Shown: positions 36,697-45,615, numbered from the stretch's first letter. The stretch is DNA of 64,000 bases from Bradyrhizobium ontarionense (GCF_021088345.1 NZ_CP088156.1:7741001-7805000), one strand, 5' to 3'. Notes: generated by a model from the letters alone, not told the origin. Numbers and translations: made by a program.

Positions 36697-37518
36697 TCAG
36701 GTTCCTGAACCGTCCGCCGGCCAATCGTGCTCGAACACGTGGCCTTGCGTATCCTTGGCCTCAGCGCGGAATTGCTTGGCGCCGTTGGACACGTAGCTGA
36801 AGCGGATGTTGGGGTCTTCGGAGATCGAAATACCGCCTTCGACTGACAGCACCAGGCTGCCGTCCTGGGACAGCGTCAGCCGGTCGATGAAGAAGGCCGG
36901 GATGTAGAGCTGCGTGACCTGGTCCATCTGCAGTCCGGAATTGTTCGGATGCCCGATCATGACCTGCGCCTCGCGCATGCCGCTGGTCGCGCCATTGCCG
37001 GCTTGCGCGAACTGCCGGTAGCGCATCTGGCCGATGTGCGCCTTGGCCTCGTCCGGATTCTTCGCAGCCGGCGCCGAGCAGCCGCCGGAGGCCTTGACGA
37101 AGGTCTTGACCACATAGAGCTGACCGTCGGTGAGCTCGGCCACGGCATGCACGTCGGTATAGTTGTTGACGCGGACGCGAGTCGAAATCGCCGTCACGTT
37201 GGCGTCAGCGCCGAGCGTGAACTTGGCGGCCATCGGCGCCGGATTCTGGTCGATGACCAGCGTGATCGTCCTGATCCGGCGCTCGTCGGCAGGAGACAAT
37301 TTGCTGCGCAGGGTGACCGGCACGACCGAGGCATCCTCGGCGCGGGTCGGCATCTCGATCGCGATGATGTCGGCGCCGTCCTGCATCGCCTTGTTGTTGA
37401 AGATGTCCTGGACCAGTCCTGGCCAGGGATCGTAGCTATCTGCGGCTTTCGCAGGTGCGAACACAGATGCGAATGCGAAGCTCAAGAGCAGGGACAACGA
37501 CAGACGGGACCGGATCAT
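36697..37518 (-). CDS. Quinoprotein dehydrogenase-associated SoxYZ-like carrier
   Basis: The 273-residue exported protein has a signal at 1-25 ending near APAKAAD. It joins a SoxY-like part (DIIAIEMPTRAEDASVVPVTLRS, ending near VKTFVKASGGCSAPAA) to a SoxZ-like C-terminal part (REAQVMIGHPNNSGLQMDQ). The SoxY carrier cysteine in SoxYZ sits in a GGCG end; here GGCSAP gives a corresponding cysteine. NCBI families name this fusion as quinoprotein-associated. GGGAGGA precedes ATG 37518. It probably cooperates with the adjacent metallohydrolase; its substrate in methanol oxidation is unknown. Confidence 0.85.
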   Translation of the reverse strand: MIRSRLSLSLLLSFAFASVFAPAKAADSYDPWPGLVQDIFNNKAMQDGADIIAIEMPTRAEDASVVPVTLRSKLSPADERRIRTITLVIDQNPAPMAAKFTLGADANVTAISTRVRVNNYTDVHAVAELTDGQLYVVKTFVKASGGCSAPAAKNPDEAKAHIGQMRYRQFAQAGNGATSGMREAQVMIGHPNNSGLQMDQVTQLYIPAFFIDRLTLSQDGSLVLSVEGGISISEDPNIRFSYVSNGAKQFRAEAKDTQGHVFEHDWPADGSGT

Positions 37519-37568
37519 GGCAGTCCTCCCAGGACGGCTGTTGACATCATCATAACGCGTCGCTCCCC

Positions 37569-38495
37569 TCATTCCCATTCCAATTCTGAGAACGCCGCGG
37601 TCGCATTGCGGGCGTTGTAGTCGTCGAATAGCTCCCATTTGCCGCGTTCCGTGTCCGCAGCCGCCGCGGCATCGGCAATCGGCTTGCCGGCCGCGATCAG
37701 GCCGCGAACGTCGTAGGCCAATGTGTCGAGGTAGCGGCGTTCGTCGGTGAGCGCCAGCGGCCAGGGGCTGACGGGCCCGTGGCCCGGTACCACGCGATCG
37801 GCAGGCATCTCAGCGAGAGCTCCGATATCCGCGATCCAGCCGCGCAGGCTTCCGTCCATCACCGGGACGTGACGCAGGAAGACGAGATCGCCGGCGAACA
37901 GGGTCCGGCTCTGGTCATCATAGACGGTCAGGTCGCAGTCACTGTGAGCAGTGCTCCAGGCTTTCAGCGTCAGGGTGCGGCCGCCGATGTCGAGCGGCAT
38001 CTCCCCGTCGACCACGATCGACGGCGCGACGAGGCGGACCTCGTCGATCAGCTCGGCGCCCATCAGACGGCGGAACGCCTCGATATAGTGCGGCCCGCGC
38101 AACGCCAGCGCGCGCGGCAGATTCCTGGCACCCACGAAGGTCGTGCCGTCGTTCTGGAACGCTGCGTTGCCGAACACATGGTCGGGATGAGCGTGCGTGT
38201 TGACGACATAGCGGATTGGCCTGGTGGTGCGGGCGCGGATCGCCGCGAGCAAAGCGCGTCCCTCGCGGACGCTACCGCCGGTATCGATCACGGCGACCGC
38301 GTCGGAGCCGATGATGAACCCGACATTCGCGATCGCGCCCTCGTTCTCGGCATTCATCAGCGCGGTCTGCCCGATATGGACGAAAACGCCGGGTGCAATC
38401 TCCTCGACCTCGAGTTCCCGTTGTGCGGCGTGCAGGGCGGCACCGAGAAGCAAGGCGCAACTGAGCGCGAAACCGACCACGATCCGCCTTACCAT
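37569..38495 (-). CDS. Quinoprotein relay system zinc metallohydrolase (SoxH-like)
   Basis: The 308-residue metallo-beta-lactamase-fold protein has a signal peptide (IVVGFALSCALLLGAALHA), the HxHxDH motif THAHPDHVFG near 100, AHSDCDLTV with the third-site His and VVPGHGPVSP near the end. It is the first gene of a two-gene operon with the SoxYZ-like carrier. The pair is found beside PQQ dehydrogenases and is assumed to process thiol-bound or other adducts; the chemistry is not established. It is divergent from xoxJ across 161 bp. Confidence 0.87.
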   Translation of the reverse strand: MVRRIVVGFALSCALLLGAALHAAQRELEVEEIAPGVFVHIGQTALMNAENEGAIANVGFIIGSDAVAVIDTGGSVREGRALLAAIRARTTRPIRYVVNTHAHPDHVFGNAAFQNDGTTFVGARNLPRALALRGPHYIEAFRRLMGAELIDEVRLVAPSIVVDGEMPLDIGGRTLTLKAWSTAHSDCDLTVYDDQSRTLFAGDLVFLRHVPVMDGSLRGWIADIGALAEMPADRVVPGHGPVSPWPLALTDERRYLDTLAYDVRGLIAAGKPIADAAAAADTERGKWELFDDYNARNATAAFSELEWE

Positions 38496-38656
38496 CGGCT
38501 CGCCTCGCTTGTGTTTGACGGGCTCATCCCGTTGCGAGCGCTGCGGCGCAACATCCGGTCAACTCTTCGCGATAGCAGCAGCTGTTGCGCCCGCGAGGCC
38601 GGCGGCCTAGCATTTTCAAAAATACCTCGATGCGCTCCATAGGGATGGAAATACGG

Positions 38657-39538
38657 ATGACGAAGCGTCACATGCTTGCCTGCTCGCTGGCTTTCGCCGC
38701 GGGGCTTACCCTGATCGGACCGGTCACGTCTCACGCGCAAAGCAATGACGGCCTGGACCTGTCGATCGAGCTCGTCGATCCCAAGGTGCTCAGGGTCTGC
38801 GCCGATCCGCGCAACCTGCCGTTCTCCAACGAAAAAGGCGAGGGGTTCGAAAACAAGCTTGCCGAGTTTTTTGCCGCCAAGCTGCAGAAGAAGGTCGATT
38901 ACACCTTCTTCCCGCAGGCGACCGGCTTCGTGCGCCTCACGCTCGGCTCGCATCGCTGCGACGTGATCATGGGCTTCCCGCAAGGCGACGATCTGGTGCA
39001 GAGCACCAGCCCCTATTACCGGACGTCCTACGCGATCGTGACCAAGCCGGGCTCCGATCTCGCCGATGTCACGACCTTGGAAGATGCCAAGCTCAAGGGC
39101 AAGCACATCGGCATCGTGGCGGGCACGCCGCCGGCCACCAACATGGCGCTGGCCGGGCTGATGACGACGGCAAAACCCTATCCGCTGATGATCGACACCC
39201 GCGTCGATTCCTCGGCCGAGGCGATGATCAACGATCTGAAATCGGGTGAGATCGACGCCGGCGTGTTGTGGGGCCCGATGGCCGGCTACTACGCCAAGCA
39301 GGCGAGCCCGCAGCTGCACGTGACGCCGCTGGTCAGCGAGACCAGCGGGCCGAAGCTGATCTATCGCATCGCGATGGGTGTGCGCGGCGCCGACCAGAAC
39401 TGGCGGCGCCAGCTCAACAAGCTGATCCAGGAGAACCAGGGCGAGATCAACAAGATCCTGCTCGATTTTGGCGTGCCGCTGTTGGACGAGGGCAATCATC
39501 TGATCACCGCCGAGGCTGCGGCCAAGACGTCGCCATGA
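38657..39538 (+). CDS. xoxJ: XoxJ/MxaJ-like quinoprotein-associated periplasmic binding protein
   Basis: The 293-residue protein has a signal peptide (MLACSLAFAAGLTLIGPVTSHA). The SBP_bac_3-like fold shows VLRVCADPRNLPFSNEKGEGFENKLA and DVIMGFPQGDD, typical of MoxJ/XoxJ. XoxJ is thought to help assemble or activate XoxF rather than serve an ABC transporter. I prefer ATG 38657, the start of the signal peptide; ATG 38645 is in frame. Its stop overlaps the CXXCW gene by ATGA. Confidence 0.9.
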   Translation: MTKRHMLACSLAFAAGLTLIGPVTSHAQSNDGLDLSIELVDPKVLRVCADPRNLPFSNEKGEGFENKLAEFFAAKLQKKVDYTFFPQATGFVRLTLGSHRCDVIMGFPQGDDLVQSTSPYYRTSYAIVTKPGSDLADVTTLEDAKLKGKHIGIVAGTPPATNMALAGLMTTAKPYPLMIDTRVDSSAEAMINDLKSGEIDAGVLWGPMAGYYAKQASPQLHVTPLVSETSGPKLIYRIAMGVRGADQNWRRQLNKLIQENQGEINKILLDFGVPLLDEGNHLITAEAAAKTSP

Positions 39539-40095
39539 CGGTTCGGCTCGCCGTCGTGGCGTTGGCAGGCGCGCTGCTGATTGTCCCGGCGGCGCGAGCC
39601 GACGATCTCGTGGCGGAGCCGGACAGCTATCGCACCGAGAACTACCGCGCGCCCGTGCCGACGACGCTGGCCGGGGCGCGCGTGCTGTCGACGCAAGATA
39701 CCGAAGCAATCTGGCGCGCGAAATCTGCCGCCTTCATCGATGTGCTGCCGCGGCCGCCGAAGCCGAAGAAGCTGCCGGAAGGGACGGTCTGGCGCGACCA
39801 GCCGCGCCAGGACATTCCCGGCAGCATCTGGCTGCCCGATACCGGCTATGGCGTGCTGGCGCCGGCGACCGAGGACTATCTGAAGCGCGGGCTTGCCCAG
39901 GCGTCGGGCGGCGATCCCGGTCGTCTCCTCGTCTTCTACTGCCTCGAAGACTGCTGGATGTCGTGGAACGCCGCCAGGCGGGCGTTGACCTACGGCTATC
40001 GCAACGTCGCCTGGTATCCTGACGGCACCGACGGCTGGAGCCGCGCCGACCTGCCGCTGCAGCAGACGCAGCCAGAGCCGCGGCCGGAAGAGTGA
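39535..40095 (+). CDS. PQQ-dependent catabolism-associated CXXCW protein
   Basis: The 186-residue exported rhodanese-like protein has a signal at 1-21 (AVVALAGALLIVPAARA). The motif FYCLEDCWMSWNAARRAL near residue 140 holds the CXXCW signature of this family. Rhodanese-like placement of the cysteine suggests thiol or sulfur handling in the periplasm. It overlaps xoxJ by ATGA, so the two are translated together. Precise activity is unknown. Confidence 0.9.
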   Translation: MTVRLAVVALAGALLIVPAARADDLVAEPDSYRTENYRAPVPTTLAGARVLSTQDTEAIWRAKSAAFIDVLPRPPKPKKLPEGTVWRDQPRQDIPGSIWLPDTGYGVLAPATEDYLKRGLAQASGGDPGRLLVFYCLEDCWMSWNAARRALTYGYRNVAWYPDGTDGWSRADLPLQQTQPEPRPEE

Positions 40096-40140
40096 TCGCT
40101 GTCGCTCACACCCGCGAACGCGGCTCCTAACTATTTTGCT

Positions 40141-40224
40141 CGTCATGCGCGGGCTTGACCCGCGCATCCACGTGGTGCCGCGTGGCACGACGTGGATGGC
40201 CGGGACAGGCTCGGCCATGACGAT
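40141..40224 (+). repeat. Short palindromic extragenic repeat
   Basis: CGTCATGCGCGGGCTTGACC pairs loosely with the GGCCATGACG end, and CCACGTGGTGCC pairs with GGCACGACGTGG. It lies between the convergent CXXCW and LutG-like genes. This form is common in Bradyrhizobium intergenic DNA (recollection). Confidence 0.7.
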
Positions 40225-40286
40225 GCTGATACAGCGGAGCGCTCTCTCGGTGCGTTCATGGTCCAGAGCGAGCGACATCCGTAGAC

Positions 40287-40901
40287 CTACTCCATGTCTT
40301 GCTGAATCTCGCGGGCCAGTGCGAACAGGCGCTGGTCGATCGCGGTCGGCACTTCGCAGACGAACTTCATCACGCGACGGCGGTCCTCGAAGATGCGCGT
40401 CTCCCAATTCACCTGGTTGGCCAGCTCCTCGACCTTGGCCTGATCCGGCGTCGCGCCGCTCTGCAACTCCTGCAGCGCGATGGTGTCGCCACGCACCTTG
40501 TCGACAGCCTCGCGCTGCTTGCGCATGACGCGTTCGAGGCCGTTCATGACCGAGGTGCGCTGCGCATTCAGCGTATCGAACAGGCCGGCGAACAGCAGCT
40601 TGCCCTTGCGCGCCTTCTCCTCGGCCGTGCCGGTGAGGAAATCGGCGGCGTCCTTCTGCGCCTCTTCGAGCGGGACGCGGCGCGCGGCGAGCTTGGCGAC
40701 GAGGGCTGCAACCTTTGCATCGTCCTTCCAGCTCGCGCCGACGTCATCGATGGCCGGGCCGGCCCACACCGCCGCGATCGAGATCTCCGGTACCTTGGCC
40801 TGCGGGCAGGGCCAGTCCGGATAGCGGGGATCGGCGGCTAGTGCTGCGCTTGTAGATGCCGACAACAGCACGATTGCCGCCAACAGATATCTCGACATCA
40901 T
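40287..40901 (-). CDS. LutG-like exported protein, PQQ/lanthanide ABC operon
   Basis: The 204-residue protein has a signal peptide (MMSRYLLAAIVLLSASTSAALA), then DPRYPDWPCPQAKVPEIS and a mostly helical remainder, ending with a second Cys (KFVCEVPT). It is the last of five genes joined by ATGA overlaps and matches the position of LutG in lut clusters. The long open frame upstream is antisense-type noise in the permease gene. Role unknown; it may be a periplasmic partner of the transporter. Confidence 0.8.
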   Translation of the reverse strand: MMSRYLLAAIVLLSASTSAALAADPRYPDWPCPQAKVPEISIAAVWAGPAIDDVGASWKDDAKVAALVAKLAARRVPLEEAQKDAADFLTGTAEEKARKGKLLFAGLFDTLNAQRTSVMNGLERVMRKQREAVDKVRGDTIALQELQSGATPDQAKVEELANQVNWETRIFEDRRRVMKFVCEVPTAIDQRLFALAREIQQDME

Positions 40902-41752
40902 GCCTCGCCTCCGGGACCACGCCGTACCAAACCACGCGAAGGATCGTAGGCGATGATCGCGCCGATCATGAACACGGCGGTGCAGCCCGCGACCACGGCC
41001 AACGAAACCCAGTTCATCTTGCCATACAGCGCGAACCGGATGAGCTCGACCGCGTGGGTAAAAGGATTGGCCTCGCAGAGATAAGCGAGCCAGGGGCTGC
41101 CTTCCTCGACGCGCCAGAGCGGGTAGAGCGCCGAGGAGGCAAAGAACATCGGGAAGATCACGAAGTTCATGACGCCGGCGAAATTCTCCAGCTGCTTGAT
41201 GCCGGAGGAGATCAGCATGCCCAAGGCGCCGAGCATCAGGCCGGACAGGATCAGCGCCGGCAGCACGGTCAGATAGCCCGATGGCGGCGGCGTGATGTCC
41301 CAGAACCAGGCGATCGCCAGGAAGGCGTAGACCTGCAGCACCGAGACGGCAGTGCCCGCGAGCAGCTTGCAGAACAGCAGATAGCCGCGCGGCAGCGGGC
41401 TCACCAGCAGGGTGCGCATGTTGCCCATCTCGCGGTCGTAGACCATCGACAGCGACGATTGCATGCCGTTGAACAGCTGGATCATCGCCATCAGGCCGGG
41501 CGCGATATAGACCTCGTAGGGGATGTAGGTCTCGTAGGGCGGAATGATCGAGATGCCCAGCACCTGGCGGAAGCCGGCGGCGAAGATGAAGAGCCAGACC
41601 AGGGGCCGGACCAGCGCCGAGACGAAGCGCTCGCGCTGATGCAGGAAGCGCAGCCCTTCGCGCCAGACGATGCCGGTGAGACACGTGATGTATTCGCCGG
41701 CCGAGAAGCCGCTGCGTGGCGGAGCGGGCGCGTGCACGGTGGTGAGGGTCAT
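40898..41752 (-). CDS. ABC-2-type permease of the PQQ/lanthanide ABC system (LutF/PedC-like)
   Basis: The 284-residue membrane protein has six hydrophobic segments. It starts SGFSAGEYITCLTGIVWREGLRFLHQRERF and contains YDREMGNMRTLLVSPLPRGYLLFCKL, the ABC-2 transporter pattern. Such permeases are of exporter type, although genetic work in Methylobacterium places lut genes in lanthanide uptake. It overlaps the ATPase and LutG-like genes by ATGA. Confidence 0.88.
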   Translation of the reverse strand: MTLTTVHAPAPPRSGFSAGEYITCLTGIVWREGLRFLHQRERFVSALVRPLVWLFIFAAGFRQVLGISIIPPYETYIPYEVYIAPGLMAMIQLFNGMQSSLSMVYDREMGNMRTLLVSPLPRGYLLFCKLLAGTAVSVLQVYAFLAIAWFWDITPPPSGYLTVLPALILSGLMLGALGMLISSGIKQLENFAGVMNFVIFPMFFASSALYPLWRVEEGSPWLAYLCEANPFTHAVELIRFALYGKMNWVSLAVVAGCTAVFMIGAIIAYDPSRGLVRRGPGGEA

Positions 41753-42564
41753 GGCTCGGAACTCCGCGCCGGACTGGCCTGCGTCGTCAGTCGCGCGAAC
41801 GCCGCGTTGACGTCGGAGGCGCCGGCCTCGGCCACGACCTGCGGCACCGGACCGCGCGCCAGCACGCGGCCCTGATGCAGCACCACGAGGTCGTCGGTCG
41901 CTGCGATCTCGTCGAACAGATGCGTCGCCCAGAGCACGCCGATGCCTTGCTCGGTGACGAGCTGGCGGACGTGGCTGAGGATGTCGGCACGCGCCTTGAC
42001 GTCGAGCCCGACGGTGGCCTCGTCGAGCAGCAGCAGGCGCGGCCGGTGCAGCAGCGCGCGAGCAATCTCGAGCCTGCGCATTTGGCCACCGGAGAGATCG
42101 CGCACCTTGCTGCCGGCGCGGTCGGCGAGCCCGATCCGTGCCAGCAGCTCCGCGCTGCGCGCGCGGGCCTCGCGGCGCGAGATGCCGTGCAGCGCGGCGT
42201 GATAGAGCAGGTTCTGCGTCAGCGACAGATCGAGATCGAGCGTGCGCGGCTGGAACACGACGCCGAGCAGCCGCAGCGCCTCGCCCGGCGTGCGGCCGAT
42301 GTCATGGCCGAATATGCCGATATGGCCGGTCTGCACCGCGAACAGCCGCGTGATCAGCGAAAACAAGGTGCTCTTGCCGGCGCCGTTGAGGCCGAGCAGG
42401 GCGGTGAAGCTCGCAGGCCTCACCGCGAAGCTGACGTCGTTGAGCGCCTTGCGGGCGCCGTAGGAATGGCTGACGTGGGCGATCGACAGCGCCGGGACCT
42501 GGCTGGCGTCCGGCTGTTGCGCTGGCGCGGTGGAATCGAGAGCGGGGGCGTTGAGCGTGGTCAT
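41749..42564 (-). CDS. ABC ATPase of the PQQ/lanthanide ABC system (LutE-like)
   Basis: The 271-residue ATPase has Walker A GLNGAGKST near 58, signature LSGGQMRRLEIARAL, Walker B LLLLDEATVGLD and the H-loop WATHLFDE. It belongs to the family named for PQQ-dependent alcohol dehydrogenase systems. It energises the ABC-2 permease downstream. ATGA overlaps join it to both neighbours. Confidence 0.9.
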   Translation of the reverse strand: MTTLNAPALDSTAPAQQPDASQVPALSIAHVSHSYGARKALNDVSFAVRPASFTALLGLNGAGKSTLFSLITRLFAVQTGHIGIFGHDIGRTPGEALRLLGVVFQPRTLDLDLSLTQNLLYHAALHGISRREARARSAELLARIGLADRAGSKVRDLSGGQMRRLEIARALLHRPRLLLLDEATVGLDVKARADILSHVRQLVTEQGIGVLWATHLFDEIAATDDLVVLHQGRVLARGPVPQVVAEAGASDVNAAFARLTTQASPARSSEP

Positions 42565-43787
42565 GGCTGTGCAATCGTGATGCCCCAGGGCAGCTCACCG
42601 ACCTGGATGGTCTTGATCACCTTCTGCGCGGCAACGTCGATCACCGACACGTCGTTGGACACGCCGTTGGTGACGAGCAGATATTTCTCGTCCGGCGTGA
42701 ATGCCATGTGCCAGACGCGCTGCCCGACCAGCAGATATTTCTTCACCTCATGGGTGGCGCCGTCGATCACCGCGACGCGGTTGGCGGGGCCGAGTGCGAC
42801 GAAGCCGGTCTTGCCGTCCTTGGTCAGGCTGATGCCGACCGGCTGGATCGCCTCGCTGCGCAGCCCGGGAACGGCGAACTTGATCTTGCCGGTGACCTCG
42901 CGCTTGGTGGGATCGATGATCGAGACCGTGCCGCCGATTTCGGCGGATACCCACAGCTCCGATCCGTCGCTCTTGAACTCGGCATAGCGCGGCCGCGCGT
43001 CGACCAGCACGTTGCCCACGATCTGGCGCGAGGCGGTGTCGATGAAATGCGCCATGTTGGTGGTCTCGGAGGTGCAGATCAGGGTCTTGCCGTCAGGGCT
43101 GAGCATCATGCCCTCCGGCTCGACGCCGACCTGGACGTCCCCGATGCGGATGCGCTTCTGCAGGTCGAGCACGGTGACCGTGTTGTCGTTCTCGTTGGCG
43201 ACGTAGAGCGTCTTGCCGGCCTCGTCCTGCGCGAACAGCTCGGGATCGGGGCCGGAGGGCAGGGTGTCGACGATCTCCTGCTTCCTGGCGTCGATCAGCT
43301 GGATGGTGTCGTCGTCGCCGACCGCGACCATCACGAACTTGCCGTCGCGCGTGTACGCGATGCCACGCGGACGCTGGCCGACCTTGATCGTCTTGGTCAC
43401 GGTCCAGGTGTCGGTGTCGATCACCGAGACCGTGTTGCCCTTCTCGTTGGAGACGAAGGCGACGAAGGCGGCGGCGGGTGCTGCGTGGGCCAGTGAGAGG
43501 GCGGCGGTGAGCAGGCAGGCTGCTCCGCCGAAGTGCTTGCGAAGTTGTAGCCGTCCTTCGAGACGCCCGCCTCCGGCGGGCTCCTCAGGACGAGGGCTGT
43601 GTTGGCGGTGAGATCGAAACCACGCGTGCTTGAGACCTCTCTGGTGAAGCCCCCCGTGATCTCGCCCCTCATGGTGAGGAGCGCCGTCTTCGGCGCGTCT
43701 CGAACCATGAGGCCACAGACCTGCGGCCGCTTTAATCTCACATGTCGGATTAGGCATCGTCATCAGCATGATCAGATCCGACATCAT
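42561..43787 (-). CDS. PQQ-associated YVTN beta-propeller protein, start anomalous
   Basis: The conserved part (from about 43530) has a signal-like stretch (CLLTAALSLAHAAPAAA) and seven YVTN-type repeats such as FVSNEKGNTVSVIDTDTW and LLVTNGVSNDVSVID, as in the PQQ-dependent catabolism beta-propeller family. No ATG, GTG or TTG lies in frame near the signal. The only ATG codons in frame are at 43787/43784 (overlapping the binding-protein stop) and shortly after, with repeat B (43554-43715) then translated between. A CTG at 43514 is the nearest internal alternative. Coordinates given are the maximal ATG form; translation start is unresolved. Confidence 0.8.
   Translation of the reverse strand: MMSDLIMLMTMPNPTCEIKAAAGLWPHGSRRAEDGAPHHEGRDHGGLHQRGLKHAWFRSHRQHSPRPEEPAGGGRLEGRLQLRKHFGGAACLLTAALSLAHAAPAAAFVAFVSNEKGNTVSVIDTDTWTVTKTIKVGQRPRGIAYTRDGKFVMVAVGDDDTIQLIDARKQEIVDTLPSGPDPELFAQDEAGKTLYVANENDNTVTVLDLQKRIRIGDVQVGVEPEGMMLSPDGKTLICTSETTNMAHFIDTASRQIVGNVLVDARPRYAEFKSDGSELWVSAEIGGTVSIIDPTKREVTGKIKFAVPGLRSEAIQPVGISLTKDGKTGFVALGPANRVAVIDGATHEVKKYLLVGQRVWHMAFTPDEKYLLVTNGVSNDVSVIDVAAQKVIKTIQVGELPWGITIAQP
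43554..43715 (+). repeat. RPE-like repeat B, copy 3, within the propeller 5' region
   Basis: Borders TCCTTCGAGACGCCCGCC and TCTCGAACCATGAGGCCA match the other copies. On the minus strand it lies between the binding-protein stop and the propeller signal peptide and is open in the propeller frame. A 9-bp inverted repeat, ATGTCGGAT/ATCCGACAT, flanks the adjoining segment (43742-43784). Confidence 0.85.
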
Positions 43788-44992
43788 TGCAGCTTGCACT
43801 TGGTTTCGGGGCGGTCGACGCCGAGGGTGTCGAGCTCGGAGACCTGGTGCAGGAAGCCCTCCTGCGGCGAGACCGAGACGATCATGCGGCCGTCGGCGAG
43901 CAGGATCGGCTGGCGCAGTTGTAGGTTCCAGTCGCGCAGCGACAGCCGGGTGCCCTTGAAGGCGGCGATGGTGAAGTTCGGGCTCTTGAGGTAGTCGGTC
44001 ATCGTCTTGGCGTCGCCGGAGTTGGTGCGCGAGGCGGCTTCGCCGACCATGCGGATGGCCATCCAGGCCTGCATGTCCAACGCATCCATCCGGCGAGACG
44101 CCAGCTTCATGAAGCGGTTCTGCAGCTGGGTGGCGCCCCACTGGTCCTGCGAGGGGTCCCAACTCGTGGGGCGCAGGCCGGCCGAGCCGGCGACGGGCCG
44201 CGCATCCCAGGTGCGATAGGGCAGGTAGGACGCGAACACCTCGCTCTCATCGGCCGCGACCAGCACGTCATAGGCCGGCGCCTTCTGCGTGAACACCGGC
44301 ATCTGGCGCTGGATCAAGGTCACGCCGCTATCGGTGCGGCGCGCGCCGCCTGTGTCCTCGAAGGTGCGCTCCTCCACGATCTTGGCGCCGAAGCGGGTGG
44401 CGGCGCGGCGCAGTGCGTCGGCGAACAGCCTGTCGTTGTCGTGCGAGCCGGTGACGAGCAGCCACCGCTTCCACTGCTTCCAGACCAGATATTGCGCGAG
44501 GCCATCGGCCAGCATCGAGCGCGTCGGCGCGACATGGATCACGTTGGCGCGGCAGTCCTGCTCGCGCAGGCGGTCGTCGGTGGTGCCGACATTGAGCAAG
44601 GTGATGCCGCGCGGGCGCAAGGTATCGGCCACTTTCAACAGCGTATCCGCGGGCAGATCGGCGAGGATGAAGCCGGTCTGGCCGGCGAGCTCGTTGGCGG
44701 CCTGAGCTGCGTCCTCGTCGTCCTTGACGCGGCGGTCGATCAGGGTGAAGCGCTGGTTGAGGAACTTGCCGGTGGTGTTGTTGTCCTCGATCGCGAGCCG
44801 GGCGCCGGCCACGCCATCATCGGGCGCCGGCTGGTCGAGCGGCGACAATGTCTGCGGCACGCCGGCACGGCCGAGATAGCCGATCGCAATGTCGACCGGC
44901 TCCGCAGCGCCAGCAGCGGTTGCGGCAGCAATGAGGCCGATCGCGCCGATCAGAGATCGCGCCAGAACTCCCAGGACCACATGTCCTCCCAT
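43784..44992 (-). CDS. Periplasmic binding protein of the PQQ/lanthanide ABC system (LutA-like)
   Basis: The 402-residue protein has a signal (VLARSLIGAIGLIAAATAAGA) and a Peripla_BP_6-like fold (IAIGYLGRAGVPQTLSP, LAIEDNNTTGKFL, RVKDDEDAAQAANELA). The family is annotated as the substrate-binding protein of PQQ-dependent alcohol dehydrogenase systems. In Methylobacterium the equivalent lut gene is linked to lanthanide handling. GAGGG precedes ATG 44992, which I prefer to an ATG at 45085. It heads the five-gene minus-strand operon. Confidence 0.88.
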   Translation of the reverse strand: MGGHVVLGVLARSLIGAIGLIAAATAAGAAEPVDIAIGYLGRAGVPQTLSPLDQPAPDDGVAGARLAIEDNNTTGKFLNQRFTLIDRRVKDDEDAAQAANELAGQTGFILADLPADTLLKVADTLRPRGITLLNVGTTDDRLREQDCRANVIHVAPTRSMLADGLAQYLVWKQWKRWLLVTGSHDNDRLFADALRRAATRFGAKIVEERTFEDTGGARRTDSGVTLIQRQMPVFTQKAPAYDVLVAADESEVFASYLPYRTWDARPVAGSAGLRPTSWDPSQDQWGATQLQNRFMKLASRRMDALDMQAWMAIRMVGEAASRTNSGDAKTMTDYLKSPNFTIAAFKGTRLSLRDWNLQLRQPILLADGRMIVSVSPQEGFLHQVSELDTLGVDRPETKCKLQ

Positions 44993-45099
44993 TGTTCCCT
45001 CATCACGTGCCGGACGAGGTTTCGTCTTGCAAGATGACCGAATTGGCCTAGCTTTCAACCCCACTTTTGGACGCGCTCGCATCATTTCGGATCACGACC

Positions 45100-45615
45100 T
45101 TGAAACTCGCTCGTCTGCTCGCGTCCCTGGTTCTGTTGCTTGCGACACCATTGCATGCCGAGCCGCCCAAGGTGGCGGTGTTCGATTTCGAGCTGATCGA
45201 CACCAGCCTGCAGGGCGAGATGCAGGGGCCGCGCAAGGACGAGCAGGCGCGGCTGGCGCATGCGGCCGAGCAGCTGCGGTCGGCGCTGCAGGAGTCCGGA
45301 CAATTTCGCGTGCTCGACATCGCGCCCGTTAACGATGCGGCGCACCACAGCAATCTGCAGGCCTGCGGCGGCTGCGACGTCAAGCTGGCTTCCGACATCG
45401 GCGCTGATCTCGCCATCACCGGCACGGTGCAGAAGGCCTCCAACCTCATCCTCAACATGAACATCTATCTGCACGACGTTCGCACCGGTAAGCCGGTCGC
45501 GGCTGTTACCGCCGACATGCGCGGCAATACCGACGAGTCCTGGACGCGCACCATGGCCTGGCTGATCCGCAACCGCCTGCTGGCGCCGAACTACGGCGCG
45601 CCGCAGGCGCAGTAG
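45100..45615 (+). CDS. Exported DUF3280/DUF2380-like protein
   Basis: The 171-residue protein has a signal peptide (LKLARLLASLVLLLATPLHA), then KVAVFDFELIDTSL, a motif of DUF2380/DUF3280 lipoprotein-like domains, and DIGADLAITGTVQKASNLIL. The fold resembles proteins that share the TolB N-domain type. TTG 45100 starts the signal; TTG 45067 is also in frame and neither has a good ribosome binding site. It is divergent from the LutA-like gene and is likely part of the same system (inference). Confidence 0.75.
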   Translation: MKLARLLASLVLLLATPLHAEPPKVAVFDFELIDTSLQGEMQGPRKDEQARLAHAAEQLRSALQESGQFRVLDIAPVNDAAHHSNLQACGGCDVKLASDIGADLAITGTVQKASNLILNMNIYLHDVRTGKPVAAVTADMRGNTDESWTRTMAWLIRNRLLAPNYGAPQAQ

